From Syntrophorhabdaceae bacterium PtaU1.Bin034 (lineage in GTDB: Bacteria > Desulfobacterota_G > Syntrophorhabdia > Syntrophorhabdales > WCHB1-27), in the NCBI GenBank assembly GCA_002067405.1, contig MVRP01000249.1, positions 1 through 5,317 on the forward strand: DNA of 5,317 nt. The letters are read 5' to 3'. Below the pieces are notes generated by a model that did no database searches, was not told where the DNA came from, and saw only the letters and a program-made list of their open reading frames with translations. Positions 1 to 5,058 of the stretch are shown one piece after another. The translations under genes were made by a program, and so were the position numbers. Position 1 is the first letter of the stretch, and each line of letters starts with the position of its first letter.

Positions 1-178
1 TAATCAACAATAAGATTTCCCCCTTGCTCTTAAAGTGAGCATACAAAGAGCCCTTGGTCAGTCCGACCTTGTTCATGATATCATTGATGGACGTACCGTG
101 ATATCCTTTACGCACGAAAAGCTCCAAGGCTGCCAGGGTGATTTTTCTCCGTGTCTCTTCACCATCAGCTCTCTTCAC
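1..178 (-). CDS. TetR/AcrR-family transcriptional repressor, N-terminal part (cut by window edge)
   Basis: Only the first 59 codons are present; the gene runs off the left edge. The translation from a GTG start is an N-terminal TetR DNA-binding domain: a first helix with RRKITLAALELFVRKGY, then the diagnostic helix-turn-helix GTSINDIMNKVGLTKGSLY followed by AHFKSKGEIL. The GTG at 176-178 is chosen because AGGAGG lies 5 bases upstream and the domain starts about ten residues in, as is usual. The ligand-binding C-terminal domain is outside the window, so the inducer cannot be guessed. The gene is divergent from a chemoreceptor gene, with two palindromic operators in the gap, one of them over its own promoter. 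That fits autorepression and probable control of the neighbour. Family assignment is firm; the target is inferred. Confidence 0.93.
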   Translation of the reverse strand, partial: MKRADGEETRRKITLAALELFVRKGYHGTSINDIMNKVGLTKGSLYAHFKSKGEILLLI

Positions 179-191
179 TAAAACCTCCTGT

Positions 192-211
192 AATACCGTC
201 CGGTTAGTATT
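192..211. promoter_or_regulatory. Dyad operator 1, probable TetR-family binding site
   Basis: AATACCGTCCGGTTAGTATT is an interrupted palindrome: the arms AATAC/GTATT and the central CCGG are symmetric. It shares CGGTTAGT in the same register with the dyad at 254-273. Two similar 20-bp dyads in the gap next to a divergent tetR gene are the standard layout for a local repressor. This one lies between the repressor's promoter and its start codon and overlaps the -10 box. Confidence 0.6.
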
Positions 212-236
212 TAACTTATTTCTCGCAGACTGTCAA
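208..236 (-). promoter_or_regulatory. Sigma70-like promoter of the tetR gene
   Basis: On the minus strand, a perfect TTGACA (236-231) is followed 17 bases later by TAAATA (213-208), about 30 bases ahead of the GTG start. The -10 box is weak, but spacing and position are right. The -10 overlaps the outer arm of the operator at 192-211, so bound repressor would block polymerase here. Confidence 0.6.
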
Positions 237-253
237 GTTTCACCTTCAGAATA

Positions 254-273
254 TTAACTAGACGGTTAGTTAA
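254..273. promoter_or_regulatory. Dyad operator 2, probable TetR-family binding site
   Basis: TTAACTAGACGGTTAGTTAA is a perfect inverted repeat with 7-base arms (TTAACTA/TAGTTAA) around a 6-base centre. It carries the same CGGTTAGT core as the dyad at 192-211. The two centres are 62 bp apart, close to six helical turns, so two bound dimers would sit on the same DNA face. Its right edge overlaps the -35 box of the sigma28-like promoter of the MCP gene. Confidence 0.68.
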
Positions 274-296
274 GATCCCGAAACTTTTGCCGACAA
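270..296 (+). promoter_or_regulatory. Sigma28 (FliA)-like promoter of the chemoreceptor gene
   Basis: TTAAGATC (270-277), then an 11-base spacer, then GCCGACAA (289-296). The enterobacterial FliA consensus is TAAAGTTT-N11-GCCGATAA. The -10 box matches 7 of 8, the -35 box 5 of 8, and the spacing is exact. Chemoreceptor genes are typical sigma28 targets, and the site lies 60 bases before the ATG. I see no good sigma70 promoter in the same stretch. The -35 box overlaps the operator at 254-273, which suggests repression by the neighbouring TetR protein. Confidence 0.5.
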
Positions 297-356
297 AACA
301 AGTATCTACTGGCTTGTCCTCAGATTGATCGACAAATTACAGCAGGAGGAAGGGAC

Positions 357-1982
357 ATGATCTTCAAAAACATCGGCATAAGTAAAAGACTTGCGATTGG
401 ATTCGGTATTCTTGGCTTTCTTATGGTAGTCCTTGTTATTACGGGAATAATATCAACGAGCATGATCAATTCCAGGCTGGAACAGATCACTCAGGTGAAC
501 ACCGCAAAAATCCAGGCAGCCTACGAAATGAAGGATGGGATTAAAACTGTCAACTTAATGGCCTTCGGTACTTTGCTATCCAAGGACGAGGCCTTCTTGT
601 CGAAAGCCGGTCAGATAATCGCCACCACAAAAGATCGACCCGGGAAATGCTTGGAGTCATTAGAAAAGTTGGAAGCGTCCGTCAAAGGTAAAGAACTGCT
701 AAACCCCTTCAGGGAAAATTTCGCGAGGGGAGAAACAGGTTTTGACAATGTTCTTAAAGCCGCTCAGGCGGGGAAGACCGATGAGGCCGTGTCGCTCTTT
801 GTCGGGACAATCCTGCCGGCTGCCCTTGATTTGTTTCAGATGACAGACCGGCTTATACAGTTTCAGCAGGATGATATCGCTGTCCGGACGGCTGAAGCGC
901 GGCGCACTTTCCGTCAGACGATGACATTCCTGATTGCCATGGGCATTATCATCCTTGGCATCGCTGTCGTTCTCACGTTTTCTCTTGGCAGAAGCCTCAC
1001 TATTCCGATCAGGAAGACGGTTGCAGCCACAGAAATGCTTGCTGCGGGAAAACTTGGCATAGACATTACGGTCGACAGAAAGGATGAATTTGGCGATCAG
1101 GCCACTGCCCTTAAAGCTATGGTGGAGAAGTGGCGGGAGATCGTCGGGAGCATAAAGCAGGCTTCCGACGATGTGGCGTCAGCGAGTGTCGAGTTGTCGG
1201 CCAGTGCCGAACACATGCAGAGAGGATCAGGCGAGCAGGCGGAAAGGGCCCATCAGGTGGCAACGGCGTCCGAAGAGATGTCCCAGACTGTGCTCGATAT
1301 TTCGAAGAATGCTTCGAGTATTGCGACGACCGCAACGAATGCAGCCAAGACAGCAAAGGATGGCGGAAGGATAGTGGAGGAAGCGGTCAAAGAGGTAAGA
1401 GAGATCGCTGAAACCGTGGGAGAATCAGAAGGTCATATCACCTCCCTCGCGGAGCTGTCCCAACGGATAGGTGAGATCATCGGTATCATCAATGATATTG
1501 CAGATCAGACGAACCTCCTGGCATTGAACGCGGCCATCGAGGCCGCAAGGGCTGGAGAGCACGGCAGGGGGTTTGCGGTAGTTGCCGACGAGGTGAGAAA
1601 ACTCGCAGAGAGGACCACCGGGGCAACCTCAGAGGTCAGCGGAATCATCCGCGAGATTCAGAGCAAAGTAACGAGTGCTGTCTCCTCGATAGAGCGGGTA
1701 AGCACCAAGGTGGACCGCGGCGTCGATCTCTCGCAAAAGGCGGGCAATGAACTCACCACCATCGTGAGCAACGTTGAGGATCTCCATATCATGGTTCAGC
1801 AGATCGCTACTGCGATAGAGGAGATGTCGGTGACCTCCGATCAGATCAGCAAGGACATAGAGTCCATATCAGGTATATCCAGCGAGACATCCATGGCATC
1901 GCAAGAGGTGACCAAGGCATCCCAGGAGCTGGCCCGCCTGGGTACCGACCTGCAAGGCATTTCAAAACTATTTGAGTTGTAG
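357..1982 (+). CDS. Methyl-accepting chemotaxis protein (transmembrane chemoreceptor)
   Basis: This is a 541-residue inner-membrane chemoreceptor that senses a ligand outside the membrane and controls CheA kinase through CheW. Domains in order: a short cytoplasmic start; TM1 at about 13-35; a periplasmic helical sensor of about 150 residues (36-187), which fits a four-helix-bundle domain; TM2 at about 189-211; a HAMP linker at about 211-264 with the typical TIPIRK proline and a DE pair in RKDEFG; then a long coiled-coil signalling domain. The conserved hairpin tip lies at about 372-420, with DQTNLLALNAAIEAARAGE, GRGFAVVADEVRKLAERT and the flanking EIIGIINDIA. The protein ends in FEL, with no NWETF-type CheR/CheB docking pentapeptide. 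The ATG has AGGAGG at 344-349. The ligand cannot be read from the sequence. A cheW remnant follows 10 bases downstream, and a sigma28-like promoter and a TetR-type operator lie upstream. Confidence 0.95.
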   Translation: MIFKNIGISKRLAIGFGILGFLMVVLVITGIISTSMINSRLEQITQVNTAKIQAAYEMKDGIKTVNLMAFGTLLSKDEAFLSKAGQIIATTKDRPGKCLESLEKLEASVKGKELLNPFRENFARGETGFDNVLKAAQAGKTDEAVSLFVGTILPAALDLFQMTDRLIQFQQDDIAVRTAEARRTFRQTMTFLIAMGIIILGIAVVLTFSLGRSLTIPIRKTVAATEMLAAGKLGIDITVDRKDEFGDQATALKAMVEKWREIVGSIKQASDDVASASVELSASAEHMQRGSGEQAERAHQVATASEEMSQTVLDISKNASSIATTATNAAKTAKDGGRIVEEAVKEVREIAETVGESEGHITSLAELSQRIGEIIGIINDIADQTNLLALNAAIEAARAGEHGRGFAVVADEVRKLAERTTGATSEVSGIIREIQSKVTSAVSSIERVSTKVDRGVDLSQKAGNELTTIVSNVEDLHIMVQQIATAIEEMSVTSDQISKDIESISGISSETSMASQEVTKASQELARLGTDLQGISKLFEL

Positions 1983-1992
1983 GAGCGGACCC

Positions 1993-2192
1993 ATGAGCGA
2001 GACGCTTCAACGTGTACAACCTTCCGAATCGACATCGAGGAGCCCGCAATCGGTATTAAGGCAGTCCAAGAGATCAACCGGATGATCGACATCACGAAGA
2101 TTCCCAACACCCCACCTTACGTAGAAGGCGTGGTAAACTTCAGACGAAAGATTATCCCGATAGCTGGTCTGCGGAAGAAGGCAGAATACTGA
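1993..2192 (+). pseudogene. cheW: Broken cheW remnant (chemotaxis coupling protein)
   Basis: CheW links receptors to the CheA kinase. Frame 2022-2189 encodes the first part of a CheW domain: FRIDIEEPAIGIKAVQEI, then ITKIPNTPPYVEGVVNFRRK and IIPIAGLRKK, matching the family pattern of xVQEI..ITxxPN.P..V.GVxNLRGxIxPxxDLR. The only start with a plausible position, ATG 1993, is in another frame: MSETLQRVQ looks like a normal CheW beginning, but the frame must shift near 2010-2022 to enter the domain and otherwise stops at a TGA soon after. The domain then stops at TGA 2190-2192, after about 56 of the usual 150-170 residues. Usually conserved positions are also altered (NLRG is NFRR, D of the IDLR segment is G). 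Gene order MCP-cheW is normal; this copy is non-functional unless the frameshift is a sequencing error, and even then it is truncated. Confidence 0.85.
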
Positions 2193-2256
2193 TACTCCTC
2201 TATCTGAAAACGCTGTTCAGCAAAATGGCAGGCTCGCAGCATAGACTTTCTTTAGA

Positions 2257-2295
2257 TGACGGAGTCTGAGTGGCTACCACTTCCGGGCTCCGTCA
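2257..2295. terminator. Hairpin between convergent genes, possible bidirectional terminator
   Basis: TGACGGAG (2257-2264) pairs with CTCCGTCA (2288-2295), and inside it AGTGG (2269-2273) pairs with CCACT (2277-2281) across a CTA loop. It lies 65 bases after the cheW remnant and 67 bases beyond the stop of the converging ubiX gene. Neither side has a strong T run, so it is a weak intrinsic terminator, or it acts only as a structural 3' end. Confidence 0.4.
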
Positions 2296-2361
2296 CCTCT
2301 TAGTTCGTCCCCGGATTGCAGGTGGATGCGATTTTGTGCTTTAGATATCGTTATGCTCCAT

Positions 2362-2949
2362 TTAATGTGGTTCCAACAACTTTCTGAAGCTCTTGCCTTC
2401 CCATCGCCTGTAAAGCCGGTGATCGATATCGAACTGATCCAGGATTTTACCGATTGTCTGGTCAATGATATCTTGAATCGACGCCGGCATATGGTAGAAG
2501 GCGGGCATAGGAGGGAGAATGATAGCGCCGAGATCGCTCGCTTCGCTCATCAAGCAGAGATGTCCTTTATGAAGAGGAGTTTCTCTGACTACAAGCACCA
2601 GCCTTCGTCGTTCTTTTAGTGCTACGTCTGCCGCTCGTATCAAAAGGTTCTCATTGTATGAATGCGCAATGCCCGAAAGGGTCCTTATGCTGCACGGCAC
2701 TATAACCATGCCGTCTGTTTTGAATGAGCCGCTCGCCACGGAAGCTCCCACATCCTTAATATCGTGGACGTTGAAGGCAAGTCCCTCTATCTGCTTTATG
2801 GTAAGATCAGTCTCTATCTCAATATTCTTCTTCGCCCCGTCCGACAGGATCAAATGTGTCTCTACATTCAAATCTTTTAGGACCTCAAGCAAGCGAATCC
2901 CGTATACAACCCCCGTAGCGCCAGAAATGCCTACTACAATCCTTTTCAT
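2362..2949 (-). CDS. ubiX: UbiX/Pad1-family flavin prenyltransferase
   Basis: UbiX enzymes join a dimethylallyl group to FMN to make prenylated FMN, the cofactor of UbiD-type decarboxylases. The 195-residue length is typical. The flavin-binding start is KRIVVGISGATGVVYG; the segment VPCSIRTLSGIAHSYNENLL followed by IRAADVALKERR is the family signature, then VRETPL and PPMPAFYH. Numbering by Pseudomonas UbiX as I recall it, the active-site R122, K129, E140 and Y169 correspond to R105, K112, E123 and Y152 here, while R185 corresponds to K168, a conservative change. The ATG at 2947-2949 is preferred, with GAGG 7 bases upstream; a TTG ten codons earlier has a poorly spaced site and adds residues the family lacks. 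No ubiD lies within the window, so the partner decarboxylase (ubiquinone or aromatic acid) is unknown. Confidence 0.93.
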   Translation of the reverse strand: MKRIVVGISGATGVVYGIRLLEVLKDLNVETHLILSDGAKKNIEIETDLTIKQIEGLAFNVHDIKDVGASVASGSFKTDGMVIVPCSIRTLSGIAHSYNENLLIRAADVALKERRRLVLVVRETPLHKGHLCLMSEASDLGAIILPPMPAFYHMPASIQDIIDQTIGKILDQFDIDHRLYRRWEGKSFRKLLEPH

Positions 2950-2995
2950 TGTCGCATCCTCACGTGCCCTTCGCAACAATCCTTCTATTGACGAA

Positions 2996-3184
2996 TTATC
3001 CTATAAAATCAAGAAACTCTGAAGTCGTGAAATTCCTGATGATTATCCAAAAGAGCCCAACTGTCCTCGTGATACCTTCGAGAAGCATCTTGCTTATCTT
3101 ATCTCCACCACCGGCAGCCTGCTCTCTTTTTGATCCTCTCAGCAGCTGTAATCTCGCTTTTTTTAACGTTCCAAGTTCTGCCAT
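2996..3184 (-). CDS. Possible small protein upstream of ubiX, unknown
   Basis: A 62-residue reading frame starts MAELGTLKKARLQLL, is basic in its first half, and ends with a hydrophobic patch (TVGLFWIIIRNF) and a short tail. It lies on the ubiX strand, ending 46 bases before the ubiX ATG, so it could be the first gene of a two-gene unit. Against it: GGAGGA directly abuts the ATG, leaving no proper spacing, and I recognise no family. A TTG start six codons upstream is no better. It may be chance or a decayed gene. The opposite strand is also open in long frames here, so openness alone says little. Confidence 0.25.
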   Translation of the reverse strand: MAELGTLKKARLQLLRGSKREQAAGGGDKISKMLLEGITRTVGLFWIIIRNFTTSEFLDFIG

Positions 3185-3202
3185 TCCTCCATTACAGCTC
3201 AA

Positions 3203-3412
3203 CCACCTTCCATTTCAGCTCCATTATTAATTTCCATTCCGTTGGCGCCAAGCCATTTAACCACGTGCTCCCAGCAGTATCAAGTATTTTGTGAAATAGC
3301 CGGTGATTCCCTCAACCCAAGCAAGTAGGGCTCCTCTGTCAGTGATCAAAACCAGAAGAACCGTTCGTGCCAGCGAGAAGAAGAGGCTTCATAGAGAATC
3401 GTTGATATAAAA
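3203..3412. other. Non-coding stretch upstream of ubiX and of the repeat-protein gene
   Basis: I see no gene, RNA or clear repeat in this stretch. It separates the leftward ubiX side from the rightward repeat-protein gene and presumably carries the leftward promoter, but no convincing -35/-10 pair stands out on the minus strand. Base composition is mixed up to about 3390 and becomes strongly AT-rich afterwards. Confidence 0.4.
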
Positions 3413-3440
3413 TTGATTGGATTAACTATTAAAATATGAT
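3413..3440 (+). promoter_or_regulatory. Sigma70-like promoter of the repeat-protein gene
   Basis: TTGATT (3413-3418) and TATGAT (3435-3440) are separated by 16 bases, in a very AT-rich block. They lie 37 bases before the ATG at 3477. Position and sequences fit a vegetative promoter reading right. Confidence 0.55.
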
Positions 3441-3476
3441 AAAAAATAAATAATGTTTTTGTATTAAGAGGGAGTC

Positions 3477-3695
3477 ATGTGTATAGCCAAGAGAACAAAG
3501 GAAAAGACCGAATTGAATGAAAAAGAAAAAGAGATTGAGAAAACGATTAAAGACTACCTCTGGTGGAAACGATTCGTTGTTCAGGCTGAAGAGGAAAAGA
3601 CCGAATTGAATGAAAAAGAAAAAGAGATTGAGAAAACGATTAAAGACTACCTCTGGTGGAAACGATTCGTTGTTCAGGATAGAAGGGGTGATTGA
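3477..3695 (+). CDS. 72-residue charged helical protein built from a duplicated 31-residue unit, unknown
   Basis: The ATG at 3477 has GAGGGAG just upstream and a good promoter at 3413-3440. After eight residues (MCIAKRTK) the protein is two copies of a 31-residue unit, at 9-39 and 40-70, the second ending differently. Each unit has a Glu/Lys-rich helix, EKTELNEKEKEIEKTIK, with a likely coiled-coil pattern, followed by an aromatic-hydrophobic motif DYLWWKRFVVQ. There is no signal peptide or clear membrane span. The WW-containing segment could be an interface, binding a partner or the membrane surface. I recognise no family and no function. The gene lies 300 bases upstream of a serine recombinase on the same strand and may be cargo of the same element. 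The identical DNA of the two units could instead mean very recent duplication or an assembly fault. Confidence 0.6.
   Translation: MCIAKRTKEKTELNEKEKEIEKTIKDYLWWKRFVVQAEEEKTELNEKEKEIEKTIKDYLWWKRFVVQDRRGD
3499..3678 (+). repeat. Perfect in-frame tandem duplication, period 93 bp
   Basis: Bases 3499-3585 and 3592-3678 are identical over 87 bp and are separated by 6 bp, giving a period of 93 bp, exactly 31 codons. No synonymous difference is present, so the duplication is recent or the copies are kept alike by recombination. The reading frame continues through both copies. Confidence 0.95.
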
Positions 3696-3995
3696 GCTTC
3701 GATGCCATATTGATACTGGATGAGAAAAGAAGGACTGAAACGGAGCGGGCATGCTTTTATTGCTGAAAATGAGGGCATGCTGTCTTGATTAATTTCTCGG
3801 GTGAGGCCGGTTGTTACCCGGTGCCTCCCTCGATACCCTCTTTTTTTCACTCTTATTTTTTTTCTTGCGTCCGGACAATGAGCAGCTATATGCTTTTGAG
3901 CAACATGTCAGGGATGAGGAGAGTTGTTGTTCAGGTACCCTTTAGCTTCAAGGCCATAAAGACACCCCTTTTAGTTTCAAGAATACGGAGGAATT
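3696..3995. other. 300-bp non-coding leader of the recombinase gene
   Basis: I see no credible gene in this stretch; an open frame at 3785-4003 overlaps the recombinase start and has no ribosome site or coding character. It holds a paired 9-base repeat at 3747-3781 and a GC-rich imperfect hairpin (GAGGC 3803-3807 with GCCTC 3823-3827, CGG/CCG inside). T-rich tracts lie at about 3840-3866. Hairpin plus T tract could end transcription from the repeat-protein gene, but the 12-base gap between them is long for an intrinsic terminator. GTTGTTCAGG at 3926-3935 repeats the end of the 93-bp unit. Confidence 0.45.
3747..3781. repeat. Paired GGGCATGCT repeat, possible recombinase site
   Basis: GGGCATGCT occurs at 3747-3755 and 3773-3781, 26 bp apart. 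Because GCATGC is itself palindromic, the pair also forms an outer inverted repeat around TTTT...AAAA. The whole is 35 bp and lies about 215 bp before the serine recombinase gene. Small serine recombinases bind dyad sites of roughly 26-34 bp, so this is a candidate binding or crossover site. The functional reading is speculation; the repeat itself is plain. Confidence 0.4.
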
Positions 3996-4604
3996 ATGGC
4001 TAAGGTGATGGGTTATATCCGTGTGAGTGCCAATCAGGAGAACGCTGAGAATCAAAAACTTGCCATATTTCAGTATGCCAATTCGAAGCATATGAAGATT
4101 GATGACTGGGTAGAATCAACGGCCGGTTCTTGCAAATCTGCTAAAGACAGGAAAATTGATGAACTGCTTGCACGGCTGGAATCAGGGGATACGGTTATCG
4201 TAGCAGAGTTGTCGCGACTGGCTAGAAGTGTTGGGCAAATAGCCATCCTCATTGATGAACTGCTGAGAAAAAGGGTCACTGTCATCTGCCTGAGGGAGAA
4301 CCTGACACTGAACGGTAAACAGGACATTCAGACAGAAGTAATGGTCACAATGTTCAGTTTATTTTCAGAGGTGGAACGGGATTTGATTGCGGAGCGGACA
4401 AAAGAGGGGCTGAATAGGGCAAGGGCAGAGGGAAAGCTTCTCGGCAGACCAAAAGGGACCATAGGTAAAAGCAAATTGGATGGAAAGGAGAGGGAGATCA
4501 AGGAGTACTTGCACAAAGGGGTCAACAGGGCAAATATTGCGAGAATTTACGGCGTCACTTTTCCTACCATTCAGAACTTTATAAAATCGAGGAATCTAAT
4601 ATAG
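3996..4604 (+). CDS. Small serine recombinase (resolvase/invertase, Mpi-like)
   Basis: The 202-residue protein cuts and rejoins DNA at two sites through a serine-DNA link, giving inversion, resolution or integration. The catalytic domain begins MAKVMGYIRVS with R9 and nucleophile S11, then Q20, R52 (in KDRK), and ELSRLARS with R74 and R77; the usual Asp of the DRLGR motif is Ser73, common in invertase-like members. The long helix follows at EVERDLIAERTKEGLNRARA and the linker GKLLGRPKGT. A C-terminal helix-turn-helix is visible in NRANIARIYGVTFPTIQNFI. It resembles the Bacteroides master invertase Mpi group more than Tn3 resolvases, by eye. ATG 3996 has GGAGGA 3 bases upstream. The gene is full length with no damage. 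No transposase is seen beside it, and I found no clear invertible segment in the window. Confidence 0.93.
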   Translation: MAKVMGYIRVSANQENAENQKLAIFQYANSKHMKIDDWVESTAGSCKSAKDRKIDELLARLESGDTVIVAELSRLARSVGQIAILIDELLRKRVTVICLRENLTLNGKQDIQTEVMVTMFSLFSEVERDLIAERTKEGLNRARAEGKLLGRPKGTIGKSKLDGKEREIKEYLHKGVNRANIARIYGVTFPTIQNFIKSRNLI

Positions 4605-4692
4605 TTTTTCTGGAGCGAAAAAGCGTGTTGCTCTTCCTCTCACCGCTCGGACAAAAGTCTGCGAGCTAATATCTGGAGAAAAGAATAGAAAA
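4605..4692. other. Short gap after the recombinase, no clear signal
   Basis: The recombinase TAG is followed by TTTTTC, then GGAGCGAAAAAGCG and a stretch without obvious genes or strong stems. I see no convincing terminator. GGAGAAAAG at about 4675 might be a weak ribosome site but lies too far from the ATG at 4693. Confidence 0.3.
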
Positions 4693-4767
4693 ATGACCGG
4701 CACGTTCAACGCAATCGTGGATAGGAAGGGCCATGATGCGATAGAGCGCATTTCGCAAATTCGTTGA
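4693..4767 (+). pseudogene. 24-codon stub resembling the start of a HicB-type antitoxin
   Basis: The frame reads MTGTFNAIVDRKGHD and stops at TGA 4765-4767. Its first 12 residues resemble the start of HicB/UPF0150 proteins (typically a short strand followed by a Glu-Gly-Asp-Gly-Tyr turn). After that it diverges and ends, where a full protein has 60-80 residues or more. The divergence begins near AGGGCCAT (4727-4734), a sequence repeated at 4784-4791. The match is short and could be chance; the ribosome site is weak. No hicA toxin is visible. Confidence 0.3.
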
Positions 4768-4790
4768 CGTATTCAATGCTCATAGGGCCA

Positions 4791-4860
4791 TCATTCCGGG
4801 CTTGACCTGGATCCAGACAAGGGCATGGACCCCGGCTTTCGCCGGGGTGGCGAAAGTCAG
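4791..4860. repeat. Dispersed palindromic repeat of the 'RHPGESRGP' type
   Basis: The unit includes TCATTCCGGGCTTGACC, the perfect palindrome CTGGATCCAG (4807-4816), and a strong hairpin with 8-bp arms, ACCCCGGC-TTTC-GCCGGGGT (4829-4848). On the minus strand it reads DFRHPGESRGP...LDPGQARND. That phrase is well known from spurious proteins predicted over a short repeat scattered through many proteobacterial genomes. It is non-coding; a 100-residue minus frame over 4706-5008 is an artefact of it. The stem could also act as a 3' transcript structure. Confidence 0.8.
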
Positions 4861-4867
4861 GATCTTG

Positions 4868-5024
4868 ATGCATGAATGCGTCACTGAACTTTCGAAATAG
4901 GGCACTAAGTTTCATTGTGCCGGTGAATGTGCTACTTGCACGACGACAGTAGATGCAGAACCGTTCACACACAAAAGATACTACTATTTTACTACAGTTT
5001 TGATGCATACTCTCGAAAATTGCT
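4868..5024. other. Non-coding spacer before the tRNA half
   Basis: I see no gene here. TTGATGCAT occurs at 4865-4873 and again at 5000-5008, which is short enough to be chance. No convincing tRNA promoter could be assigned. Confidence 0.35.
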
Positions 5025-5058
5025 GCGCCCTTAGCTCAGCTGGATAGAGCGTTGGCCT
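5025..5058 (+). tRNA. 5' half of a tRNA gene, tRNA-Arg-like, truncated in the anticodon arm
   Basis: GCGCCCT (acceptor strand, 5025-5031), TA, then the D arm GCTC-AGCTGGATA-GAGC (5034-5050), G, and the 5' anticodon stem TTGGC with CT follow the tRNA pattern exactly. The wording closely matches bacterial tRNA-Arg(CCG)-type genes as I recall them. The expected return stem GCCAA is missing: the sequence continues TGGGATCCTAAGAGCC, and no T arm (GGTTCGAATCC) or acceptor return AGGGCGC follows. Read naively the loop would hold TGG, but with an unpaired stem that has no meaning. The gene is a non-functional half, cut near base 34 of the tRNA. Confidence 0.8.

Noticed and set aside
1117..1411. Open frames on both strands inside the chemoreceptor gene
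   Set aside because: Frame shadows of the well-supported receptor coding sequence.
2654..3230. Long plus-strand frames at 2654-3022 and 2949-3230
   Set aside because: They are shadows of ubiX and its upstream region, with no ribosome site and no recognisable protein.
3499..3678. CRISPR array or diversity-generating repeat pair
   Set aside because: The two 87-bp copies are separated by only 6 bp, are identical and are in frame in a coding region; there are no spacers, no A-specific differences and no reverse transcriptase.
3429..3752. 107-residue minus-strand frame, Phe/Leu-rich and itself repetitive
   Set aside because: It is the antisense of the 93-bp tandem repeat; the sense frame has the promoter and ribosome site.
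3785..4003. 72-residue plus-strand frame before the recombinase
   Set aside because: No ribosome site, odd composition, overlaps the recombinase start and spans a hairpin and T tracts.
4706..5008. 100-residue minus-strand open frame
   Set aside because: Its middle is the RHPGESRGP phrase, the translation of a dispersed non-coding repeat; no ribosome site and no family.
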